From assembly GCF_900005765.1 (NCBI RefSeq), contig NC_041687.1, positions 620,001-684,000 of the forward strand: a stretch of 64,000 nt of DNA, written 5' to 3'. The notes beneath the pieces were generated by a model, which saw nothing but the letters and a program-made list of their open reading frames with translations, had not been told where the DNA came from and searched no databases. Below, piece after piece: positions 1-11,000 of this stretch (the stretch's first letter is position 1; every line of letters starts with the position of its first letter). Both the position numbers and the translations under genes were made by a program. The stretch comes from Plasmodium relictum. Lineage: Eukaryota; Apicomplexa; Aconoidasida; Haemosporida; Plasmodiidae.

Positions 1-94
1 TTTTATTATTTTCTACACTTGTAACTTTTCCTTCTATGGATTTATTGAAAAGGATAAAAAAGAAAGTAAGAAAAATAATTGATGAGAGATTCAT
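1..94 (-). CDS. EXP1: EXP1-like exported/vacuolar membrane protein, N terminus only (partial)
   Basis: An ATG at 94-92 on the minus strand opens a frame of 31 codons that is still open at the window edge. It begins MNLSSIIFLTFFFILFNK, a clean signal peptide, followed by a short Lys/Glu/Asn-rich stretch. The pattern (short polar start, Phe/Leu-rich core ending FNK) closely resembles the start of P. falciparum EXP1 as I remember it. EXP1 also lies next to GCN20 on chromosome 11, so position agrees. EXP1 is a small dense-granule protein inserted in the parasitophorous vacuole membrane with one transmembrane segment. Only the signal peptide is visible here, so identity rests on that resemblance and on synteny. 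It is divergent to the GCN20-like gene, with a 1.86 kb shared upstream region. Confidence 0.6.
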   Translation of the reverse strand, partial: MNLSSIIFLTFFFILFNKSIEGKVTSVENNK

Positions 95-587
95 TTTTAT
101 CAAAAGTATGAAAAAGTAATTATTTAAAAGTTATATATATTTTTAATTTTAAAATACTACTATTATATATTGATAAATTTTTCTTAATTTTTCAAACTTT
201 GTATTTTTTAATTTATTTAAAAAATTTAATTAAAATTTAAATATAAATTTTTTTTCAATTTACTATATTCATAAAACTTGAAAACTCAAAATTTCAAATA
301 AACTTTATCTAGTAAAATTTATTTATATCTATCTTTTTTTTTTTTTCTTCTTTCTCTGATTATTTGTTCTTTTAAGTATATTTACTATATATAGTAGAGT
401 ACTTACCTTTTTTTTTTTTTTAATTTAAATTAATTTAGAAAAAAAAAAAATGCAATAAAAAAAAAATTCTCTTCTTTTTTATTTTAAATAAAAAATATAC
501 TTATGCTATAAAAAGATAATTGATGCATTTTTTTCAACATAATTTTGATCCGATACTATTTTTTTATAACATTCTAGATAATTTAGA

Positions 588-595
588 TGCATGCA
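588..595. promoter_or_regulatory. TGCATGCA palindrome (AP2-EXP/AP2-Sp type site)
   Basis: This is a perfect 8-bp TGCATGCA palindrome in otherwise very A/T-rich DNA. TGCATGCA/GCATGC is the known target of the ApiAP2 factor called AP2-EXP in P. falciparum and AP2-Sp in P. berghei. It lies about 490 bp upstream of the EXP1-like start. Function is inferred from motif and location only. Confidence 0.4.
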
Positions 596-853
596 AAAAA
601 TACTTGAAGCTAGTAAATATTTCAATTCTTTATTCTATTATAAAACACATATAAATACTTTATAGAAAAAATAATCACTTAAAAAATTATTCATAAAATA
701 ATATATAGAAATTAAATTATTGAACAATTATGTCATTTCTTTATGCCATAAAATAAAAAAAATAAATACTTTAATTTTTTTAAGGGACTTTTTTAAAAAT
801 AAAAACAATATATTTAGATATAAAAAAGCAAAATACATTATTTTTCTCTATTA

Positions 854-860
854 GCATGCA
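854..860. promoter_or_regulatory. GCATGCA site, second GCATGC core in the divergent promoter region
   Basis: This is a second GCATGC core, 266 bp from the TGCATGCA site. It could serve either the EXP1-like gene or the GCN20-like gene. Motif match only. Confidence 0.3.
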
Positions 861-1020
861 TATAAAAAACATTCCCGATATAATATATATAATATAATAT
901 ACTTTATATAATATAATACGGTTATTTTTATAAGTTTTTAGTACTTTGTAGAAAATTTTATGAAATGTTCAATGGAACTTAATTTATGATGATTACTTCT
1001 AGAGGTTTTAAATAACTCAG

Positions 1021-1046
1021 AAAGGTATGTAAAAAAGCATACCTTT
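1021..1046. other. Small inverted repeat (9-bp stem, 8-nt loop)
   Basis: AAAGGTATG at 1021-1029 is perfectly complementary to CATACCTTT at 1038-1046. It contains more G/C pairs than the surroundings. It could form a hairpin in DNA or RNA; no function is known. Confidence 0.4.
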
Positions 1047-1952
1047 ATTATTTTTAAAAATTAAAAATTATAAATAAAAATAGTGAAATATGAAAAAAAA
1101 AATACTTTTAAATTAATAATAGAATAACGAAAAAAAAAAGTATTAATAATATTATTTTTAAATAGGGGAAAATATAAATGTGAAAGTAAAAATATGTATG
1201 TATTTATTAAAAAAAATAATACCATTTTTAAATAAGGAAAAATACAAAGGTAAAAATTATATATATATTAAAAAAAAAATAATGAAAAATTAAAAACATT
1301 TATTAATAGTTTTAAAAGTCATAATTATGTATTAATAACTTTTCTAACAAAATCTATTTAAAAAAAAAAGAAAAAACGAAAAAAAGAAATTCATATTTTA
1401 AAAAAATGTAGTTCATAATAAAAATAATTTACTTACACAATTTTTTAAAGATGTAATTTAGTGTAAAAGATAAGAAAAATTAGTTATGGAATATCTTTAA
1501 AATGTTATTTCAAAAAAAAAAAGAAAACATTAAGCAGGAAAATATTTTTATAAAGATGTAAGTTTAAAAAAAAAAAAAAATAATTTATTTTTAAAGTAAT
1601 TTGTAACATAGCATAAAAATATATAAAAAAAATATTCTTTTTTTTTTAACAAATTACATATGTAAAAATAATAGAAGTGCTATTTTGTTGACTATTATTT
1701 TTAAATGAATAAAAATTAATTTAAATTTTAAATTTTTATTTTTATTCATTTTATTTCATTTCCTTTTTTTCTTTATATGGAAATTAAATAGTGTAAAAAG
1801 TGTTTGGTTTATTTAAACTTGTATTATTTTAACTTTTAATGCTGCTATTGAATTAAGTCAGTTCATTTTCGTTATTAGGTGTTTTTTATTGTAAGTTAAA
1901 TAATAAGGTTTAATAAGGTAAAATAAAAGGATAAATAAAAAAAAGTGAAAAC

Positions 1953-4322
1953 ATGAAAAATCTTTTAGAAAATTTATTTGAGCTCCTCGAATTTGATGAG
2001 GAAACTGAAAGTTATTTAAGAGAAAGAATAATTGATGAAAAAAAAAAAATATTGGAAAATGGTGTAGATTATTTTTATGATTTAGTTTGCTCATTTTCTG
2101 AAAAAAAAATAAAAAAAAGTAAAATAACAGAAATTTTTAACAAACACTTAAAAAGTAGCAATGTAATAGCTGATAAAAACAAAAATATTAATTACGAAAA
2201 ATTATCAAAATCCTTTAACCTAAAAGAATACTGGAAAAATAATAATATCATAGGTTATAATGATCCCTTTTTAGGAATACATGAAAAACAAATTAATTAC
2301 AATACAAATGTCCCCTTAAGCGAAAGTATAAAAATAAATAAGGAAAAAGAAAAACAAAAGCAAAAACAATTAAATTTATTTAAGGAATGGATTAAAAACA
2401 AAATTAAAATTCCATCACCTATAAGAGTACACAATTTGCTACATTATAATGATTCTAATAAGAACAAAACAAAAATTGAAAAAATGTATGATATTAAAAT
2501 TGATAACTTTAATTTAAGTATTGGTCAAAGGAACTTACTAAATGATACTACTTTAAAAATAAATGTTATGAACAAATATGGACTTATAGGAAAAAATGGA
2601 ATTGGTAAAAGTACATTATTGGCAAAGTTAGCTAGGTATGAAATTGAAGAAATAAAAAAAGACATTAGCATAGCCTGTATTGAACAAGATTTATTTCTTG
2701 AAGATGTTACTGTTCTGGAATCTGTACTGATGGTTGACAAACTAAGATATGATCTATTAAAAGAACTAGAATATCTTGAATCAATAAAAAATAAAAGAAA
2801 AGATAACATGGAAAATTTATGTGATGAAATTAAAGAAGAAAAAAAAAAAAATGATATAAAGAAAATTAATAATACAAAAGAGGGAAACAGCGAAAATATA
2901 GATGAACAAATATTAGCTATTTATGAAAAATTAAATAGTATTTCCTACTTAGAAACAGAAAAAGAGGCAAGCAAAATTTTATGTGGACTAGGTTTTGATT
3001 CTAATTTGCAGAAAAAAAAAGTAAACTCTTTAAGTGGAGGTATGAAAATGAGGCTATGCTTAAGTCGTATTTTATTTAGTAACAATGATATAATATTATT
3101 AGATGAACCAACTAACCATCTAGATATATACACAATACAGTTTTTGATAGATTACATAAAAAAATTAAATAAGACATGTATTATTGTTTCCCATGATAGA
3201 GATTTTTTAAATGAAGTTTGCACAGATATCATTCACTTTCATAATAAAAAATTGACTTATTACTCAGGAAATTATGATCAATTTGAAAAAACTAGAATAG
3301 AGCATTTATTACAACAACAAAGAGAATTTGATTCAATTGAAATGAAGAAAAAACATGTACAAAAATTTATTGATAGATTCAGATGCAATTCAAAAAGAGC
3401 ATCACTTGTTCAAAGTAGAATAAAGCTCTTAAATAAATTACCTGTGATAAATTTGGAGAAAGAAGAAACTCCATTTAGCTTCTCATTTTTAGAACCATTT
3501 TATATATCCAATGTTCTAATTAGATTAAAAAATGTGTCATTTAAAAATTCAATGTTTAAAAATATACAAATAAAAAAAAACACAAATATTATAATAGGGG
3601 ATAGTTTTAATGAAAATAATATAAAAATGAATTCAGAGTCACCTAATATCACTAAAGATGAAGAACTTGTTTCAACTAATATTAATAATGATTACCAATT
3701 TAAACATGAGTTTTTATTTAAAAATGCATCTTTTGAAGTAGACATGGACTCTAGAATTGCAATTTGTGGTGTTAATGGAAGTGGTAAAACAACATTAATC
3801 AAAATTATTTTGAATTTAATAGATGTTTTTGAAGGAGAATTACATGTTAGCAATAAAGCAAATATAGGATATTATTCCCAATACCATGTTGATAGTTTAA
3901 ATCCAATTTTTAATTCAATACAACAATTACAGTATAATTATTCCAGCAAAAATATAAAAGAAGAGGAAGCCATCAAATATTTTAATAAATTTAATATACC
4001 TACAAATATTTTATATGAACCCATATATGTTTTATCAGGAGGTCAAAAGAGTAAATTGGCATTAGCTATTTTAGCCTATAAAAATCCCAACATACTAATT
4101 TTAGATGAACCATCAAATCATCTCGATATTGAATCAGTTCAAGCCTTAATTGTAGCATTAAACTTGTATAAAGGAGGAATTATTATTATTAGTCACGACA
4201 CCTATCTAATAAAACATGTGGCTGATGAAATATATCACATAAATAATTTTACGAAAGAATTGATTAAGATAAACTATGATTTTGATAAATATACGAAATT
4301 AATACTTGAAAATAAGATATAA
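1953..4322 (+). CDS. GCN20: ABC ATPase of the ABCF/GCN20 family
   Basis: This 789-aa single-exon protein has two complete ABC ATPase cassettes and no transmembrane segment, which defines the soluble ABCF family. Cassette 1 has Walker A GKNGIGKST near residue 213, signature LSGGM near 360 and Walker B LLDEPTNHLD near 383. Cassette 2 has Walker A GVNGSGKTT near 606, LSGGQ near 694 and LILDEPSNHLD near 717. ABCF proteins bind ribosomes; yeast GCN20 works with GCN1 to activate the eIF2-alpha kinase GCN2. The N-terminal ~180 residues are charged and poorly conserved, as in GCN20. A long low-complexity linker (about 545-590) sits at the start of cassette 2. All catalytic motifs are intact. P. falciparum GCN20 is similar in size and lies beside EXP1. 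The start is the first ATG of the frame. Confidence 0.93.
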   Translation: MKNLLENLFELLEFDEETESYLRERIIDEKKKILENGVDYFYDLVCSFSEKKIKKSKITEIFNKHLKSSNVIADKNKNINYEKLSKSFNLKEYWKNNNIIGYNDPFLGIHEKQINYNTNVPLSESIKINKEKEKQKQKQLNLFKEWIKNKIKIPSPIRVHNLLHYNDSNKNKTKIEKMYDIKIDNFNLSIGQRNLLNDTTLKINVMNKYGLIGKNGIGKSTLLAKLARYEIEEIKKDISIACIEQDLFLEDVTVLESVLMVDKLRYDLLKELEYLESIKNKRKDNMENLCDEIKEEKKKNDIKKINNTKEGNSENIDEQILAIYEKLNSISYLETEKEASKILCGLGFDSNLQKKKVNSLSGGMKMRLCLSRILFSNNDIILLDEPTNHLDIYTIQFLIDYIKKLNKTCIIVSHDRDFLNEVCTDIIHFHNKKLTYYSGNYDQFEKTRIEHLLQQQREFDSIEMKKKHVQKFIDRFRCNSKRASLVQSRIKLLNKLPVINLEKEETPFSFSFLEPFYISNVLIRLKNVSFKNSMFKNIQIKKNTNIIIGDSFNENNIKMNSESPNITKDEELVSTNINNDYQFKHEFLFKNASFEVDMDSRIAICGVNGSGKTTLIKIILNLIDVFEGELHVSNKANIGYYSQYHVDSLNPIFNSIQQLQYNYSSKNIKEEEAIKYFNKFNIPTNILYEPIYVLSGGQKSKLALAILAYKNPNILILDEPSNHLDIESVQALIVALNLYKGGIIIISHDTYLIKHVADEIYHINNFTKELIKINYDFDKYTKLILENKI

Positions 4323-5019
4323 AGCATCTATCTTTTTTACTTTTATTATTTTTATGTTTCCAATAAAATGCATATATATAAATATATATATATAAACTTG
4401 CTACTAGTTTTAGGATATATTTTTTGATTAAGCCTATATAAATACTAATAATTTAAATGAAATTAACTAGTTATTATTTATAGAAATCAAATTAAATCAT
4501 ACTTAATATTTCTCATAAAAAACATATAGACTAATTTTTAAATAGGTAAATATGAAAATTAAGAAATAAAGCAAACTCATTTATAAGTATAAAACATTCA
4601 TGTTTTAGTACATTACAATTATTAAAAAAAATATCACAATTTAAAAAATTAAAATAAAATAAAGCATTAAGAACATGAAATGTTCTTTAAATAAATAGAA
4701 GTGCAAAAAATAGAGTAAAAATTCACGTAAAAATAAAAATAAATTATTCATAATTAAAATATATTTTATCATATAGAACCGAAATTTATTCAATGAATTT
4801 TACAAAAAAAAAAAGAAAAATTATACATATAAAAAATATAAAAATTAACTGTAAAAAACTGTAAAAATAATAGGTAAGTTCTTTAACAATCAAGGTAATA
4901 TTATAGGAGAAAAAAAGAAAAGAAAAAATTCCAAATTAAGCTTTTTTATTCTTTATATATTTAGTTTTTTGCTTATTTCCTTGAAATTTTTTTGTATTAA
5001 AAATTATATATCATCTTAT
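4323..5019. other. Convergent intergenic region
   Basis: This is 697 bp between the 3' ends of the GCN20-like and M16-like genes. It is A/T-rich with a short (TA)n run near 4373-4395. No coding or RNA feature seen. Confidence 0.6.
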
Positions 5020-8000
5020 TTATTTTAAAGCATTCTCCTTATCATTATCATTAGCATTGTGTACATAGCAATATTTCCTAATTTCTTCATAATCTATAGA
5101 ACATTTTTCTTTAATTTCTTTGTCTGTTGTAAACTTAAGTAGAAAATATTCTCTTATTTTTTTTATATTATCTGTGAAATTTTGAAATACATGAATATTT
5201 TCTGAAGACATTTCTTCATCACAACTCTTAAAATCTAAATAATTGCCATCCTTCAAATGACTTTTATCATCACTCCTAAAATAATCAATAAAATATTGAA
5301 AAAGTCCCTTTTCTCCTCTCTGAAGGAAATTTGGTAAATTAATAAAATTTTCCTTTTTATGTAATTCACCCATTTTAAATATATCGTAATTTGAAACACT
5401 CTTATTCTCATTTAATTTGTATGTTTTAATTAAATGTGAATCATCTATCAGTTGTACATTTGACATTTTTATATCTTTCAAATAGGAATAATTACATCTT
5501 TCGTTTATATTATTATTATCATTGATCTCCTTTTTATTATTTGATATATTAAAAGGTTTATATTCCTTAAAAATGGCTTTTTTTGAGTTTTTTAGAATAT
5601 AATTTATTTTATCTAAAATTATTTGGGGGCAATTAATCAACTCGTCAAATATTTTTATAATTTTATCTTTTTTGTCAAAGCATTCATGCCCAATGGTTAA
5701 TTGATCCATTATAGATGAATATTCCTGGTTAAATGTGTATATAGTATTATTTATTACATATGATTCTTTCATAATTTCTAGCTTCTTTATCAACTCAGGT
5801 ATTTCAATATTTAGTAGCTGGAACGTTAAGTATTTAACAAAAGTACATATGTCTGCCTGAAGTTTTTCAACTTCTTTATCGAAACTCTGAATTACAAAAA
5901 GTAACCCACCTAAGCCATAAGGTGTGAAAAAAGTTTTTACATTAACAATATAGCCATCATTATATCTTATCTTAATAAATTTAATAAAATCTGACGAAAT
6001 TAAATCAGCTATAATGTTAATTAAAACATCACTTAATATAGTTTCTGATTCAATCATGTATGATACTATTATTGAGTTACTTATGTTTTGACCAGTATTC
6101 TGGACATTTATTTCAATATCCTCATCATTAATTAATTTCCTTGTGTAATATGTAGATTCACTTCTTTTAATAACACTATTTGTTACTTTTCTTATGAATG
6201 ATTCACATAAATTTACTAAATATTCTATTCCCGATGCATTAAAAGATATTTGAAGTGAGTCTGAATTAAAATTTTCTTCCTCAAAGTCTTCTCTCTTTTC
6301 TGAAGCTTCTTGCTTTTTTTTTAAATATGAAGAATTGTTTTCATTATCTATCCTATAATATGCATTATCTTTTATTTTATGTTCATTATTATTATCAATA
6401 TTTTCATTGTTATTTAAATTGTTATCATCATGATTATTATTATCTTTGTCATTGGTATAATTATTATCAATATTACTATTATCATTATTATTGCTATTAA
6501 TATTTTCCGTCATATCACTATTAATATTATCACTATCAACATTAATATTATCTTTTATCTCATTATTATTATTATCAGTAATATTATTATTATTATTAGT
6601 ATTATTATAACTGTTATTATCAACATTATTTTTATTATCATTAAGAGAATTTTCATTATTTTTTGAATTTGATATTATAAGGTTTCCATATATGAAAATG
6701 CTGATATAGTTTCTTTGAAAAAAACTATTTATATATTTTACGTATGCATTATATGAAGGATAAAAAAAGAAAGAATTTAAAATATCATAAATTTCTTTAT
6801 CAGTTGGAATGTATTTGTTAAATAAAGAATGCATAATTTTTAAAGAATTTTCTATTCCAAATTTTGTATTTGTTTGTACTGATAAATTTAATTCATCATA
6901 GGCTTCATTGAATTCATCAGTTGAAGGAATTTCATTTGCTGACATCAGCTCTTCTAATTTCTTAAATAATTCTTCGAAAAAATCACTATTGGCTTCTATG
7001 TGTATACTATATGAGCCTGCACTATATTTTATATTTATATTTACTGAACAATTGGTATAATCGGAAAGAAATATCTTTATCTTTTTTTTTAAAATTATAA
7101 TGTGTATGCGAGTGAAAATATCTTCATAAAAAGTAAAGTTTTTAGAAGGAAAGTAAAAAATGATATCAGTCTTTACTCTTGAAACATTTGTTAAACCTTT
7201 TTTAAAATAAATATTATATCCATAAGAAGATTTAATTAAGCAAGGTGTGTTATATAAAATGCTTGATCTAAGTGCATTTTTATTTTCCTGTGACATGAAC
7301 ATTTGTTTATTTTCCGAGTATTCAAAATTTTCTCTATTATTATATGGGACACAGAAAAAATTTTGTTCATAAAAAATATTATCACTTCCAAAATTACTAG
7401 AAGGACAAACTTTTATTTCTGGAAGTTTAAGATTTATATCATTTATAATTTCCTTTTCATCAATAAGATATGGATTTTCCCCCGTAGCATATGTTATGGT
7501 AGTGTAAGGAATTTTACTTTGATTTGTAATGGAAAATTCATCTACAACATTTAATATATTTAAATTTTCATTCTTTATTAGAGAACCAATTAAACTTGTA
7601 ATTTTAATATGATTTCGGAAATCATTTTTGTCCCTATCTTCAATTAATTTATTAATAGTTGAAAATAAAGATGGATCATCTGAATAAGTTAATAATTTAT
7701 TAGAGTAATTTATTAAATCATTAAGACCAACGTTTACATCATTGTTGTTAAAATTATGATCAGTGACAAAGGCTTTTTCCCTATAATAGTCAAGTATGTA
7801 CTTATTTAGACCCTTATCTAAGCTATCATGATCAAATAATTTAGTAATTTCTTTAATAAATATATTGTATATATGTAGTAAATGAACTAAGTTACTTTTT
7901 CCTTTCTTTGTTAATTTTATTAGTGTTCCATAGTTCAAATAATATTTGTTATATGTGCTAATAATTTTAAAATCATATGCATATTTATTTTCTACTAATA

Positions 8001-11000
8001 ATTTATATTTTAATCCATTTATTTTAAAGTCGGAAAATATTTCTTGTAAAAAATTTATAGATCCAAATTCTTCAATTTTTTTATACAAATCAATATTAAT
8101 TTTAGAGCTCCAATATAAGTAAATTTGATCTTCCCATCCTTCTTTCTTTAGAATTTCAACATACTTACTTTTTTGGTTTGAGTCAATTATATAATTAGAT
8201 TTGTTAATAAACTCAATAAAAGTACCATATTCATTATCATTATATCCAAGGAAATTATAATGTGTATCATTATAAATGAAATTTGTGTTATCATAATGAT
8301 TTTTTCGTCTATTAAAGTTTCTCTTTCCCAATCCTATATGACTATTTTCTTTTCCTATAATATCATTTTCTTTTGAATAATTATAATTTTTTATTTTTTC
8401 AAAAATTTCTACAACTATGTTTTCAATATCACTCATGTTGTAATGATTGTCTGAACCTATTTTTTTTCCTAGTAATATAGATAGTGACATATTTTTAGGC
8501 TGATAACATTTTCTATGAAATTCATACAAAATTTTTTTTATATTTAATCCATTTCTTAAAACATTTTGACACAATGTAACGTAATTTCCATAAACAAAAA
8601 ATTTAGAATATTTAAAATCCGTGATATATTCACTAACAGTTTTTAGGCAATTCTCAGGATTATTCTCCATTGCAACATATTCATTATTGATTTCTCTGAC
8701 TTCATTTTCTATGTATTCTTCATCAAACACAGGATAAAACAAATTATCTGCAAATAATTTCAATAAATGGTGAACATCTTCAGAATTGGCAGTAGCATAG
8801 TAATTAGTAAATGATTCATTAGTATGGCAGTTATGTTCTGATGAATATTTCCCTAATTCACTTAACAATGTTGTACTTCTTTTTTGAGATCTATAGAAAA
8901 TAGAGTGCTGTAAAAGATGAGAAATTCCTGGAATTCCGTTGAAATCATCATATCCTCCACAATCAACGGATATAGAAAAACCTCCTTTGGGAGAATACTT
9001 ATTAATTATTCCTAATACTTTAAATTCATTATTTTTCAATTTAAAATATTTATACTCATTTCTATCATATTCACCTTTTTTTAAATTTATTTTTTCAGAA
9101 AATAAATTTTCCCAATTTTTTTCTGTTTTATTTAAGATCTTACTTTCTTTTTCTTCAGAAGTATCGTATAATTTATCATTTATGTATTCTTCAAATTTTA
9201 CAGGATTTATTCTTTTTAGTACTTCTCTTTTAGATTCATCAAGTCCGTCTGTATCTTCCATTGAATTTTTCATATCATTTTTTTCATCATTATCTGATAT
9301 ATTTTTAAGATTTTTCTGTTCCGAAAAATGGGGACTTTTTTTTTGACCCTCCTCATTAAATAATCCCCTTGGTTTTTCATCTGATTCACCTATTTTATAA
9401 AAATTTAAACCTTTAGGTAAGGCATTATTTAAATTATCATTTTTTTTTAGATATTCATCCATATTTTTTTGTTTTAACTCATCCTTTTCGTTATTTTTCC
9501 AATTTGAAATGTAATTATTATACGATTCTGTTGAATTATTCATTTTTCCATGATACATATCTTCTGGATCATATTTTTTGTCATTTTCCATGGAAAATGT
9601 ATCATTATTTTTTGGTTTCCTTTTTTTAGGGACTTTAAACACCTTTGATCCTGTAGGTTCATCAATATTTTCGCTTGATGTTTTATGTACTTCATTGTTT
9701 GATTTTTCATTTTCTAATTTGTTCACTTCCTGGATTTTTTCATCATTTTTAATATTCATAACATTTCGTGATGATTCCGATTTTTCTGAATTGGTATTGT
9801 CTAAGTTTTTTATGTAATTATTTATATTTTTAGGATCATTAAATAATAAATTTCCATTTTTATCACTGACATTATTATCACTTAGATAACTATCATTAGA
9901 ATTTCCTTTGCTATGATTATTAGAATTATTGTTATTTACATTATAATTATTTAAATTAAATTTATTTAGTCCATTTATGTCATTATCATTAAAACCATTA
10001 TTTATTTTATTTACGTCATTTATATTATTGCCATGATTTAAATTATTTGCACTCACGTTACTTGCATAATGCGCATTATTATTATTTAAATGAAATATGC
10101 TAGAACTATTATGATCATTTATGCTATTATTATTGGAAAAATTGTTATATATGCTATTTATACTATTGTTAATATCATTTAAGTTGTTATTTGTTCCATA
10201 TGTATCGTTTCTATTGTCACTCAAATTACTGTTATTTGCATTACTTGAATTACTTATATTGTTACTATTATAATTTAAATTTTGATTATTTGTGTTACTA
10301 TTATCATTTGCGTCATTATCATTATAGTTTACATTATTACTATTTAAATTATTGATATTTTTACTATTTTCATCATTTATATTATTCGAAATTGTTACAT
10401 CATGTACATCGTTTGCCCTATAAGTACTACTTAAATTGTTATAATTTACATTATTTATATTTTCTTTATTATCATCATAATTTAAATTGTTATTTATACC
10501 ATTTATATCGTATGCATTAGTATTATTATTATTAAAATTATACTTATTTGTTTGATTTATATTGTTAACATTGTCATCAATGTTCTTTGTAATTTTGTTA
10601 TTTACTTCGTCTATTTTATCAAAGTTATTAATGTCTTTATCATTATTATTGGAATTGTTTTTATGTGATGCTTTTATATCACTTATATTATTAGCATTAT
10701 TATTATTTAAAATATTACTATTTATATTACTTGTATCATTAAAAATATGTTCATTTTTTAAATTGTTTATATTATTTTCTCTTCTTAAAATTCTTATATT
10801 AGAGTTACTCACACTGTTTAAATTATTTGAGTTTTCATTATTATTATTAGTCAAGTGCTCCAATTTATTTGCTTTATTGTCTTTATCTAAATTATTTATA
10901 TTTTGTACGCTACTTGCATCATTTGTAATATTTCTTTTATTTAAATTATTTGGAGTATTTATACTGTTTACATTGTTTATTTCTTTTGTAATATTTGTGT

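Larger units (their letters stand above)
95..1952. other. Divergent intergenic region between EXP1-like and GCN20-like genes
   Basis: This is 1.86 kb of non-coding A/T-rich DNA separating two divergently transcribed genes, so it must hold both promoters. No coding frame is convincing. It carries two GCATGC-type sites (588-595 and 854-860) and a small hairpin (1021-1046), listed separately. A 78-codon frame at 1858-2094 on the minus strand overlaps the GCN20 start and is a shadow. Confidence 0.7.

Noticed and set aside
6430-6666. Ile-rich plus-strand frame, and similar frames at 10562-11173, 9578-9817, 8939-9346 and 7303-7554
   Set aside because: They are antisense shadows of the Asn-rich and coding parts of the M16-like gene; composition is the complement of Asn/Asp codons.
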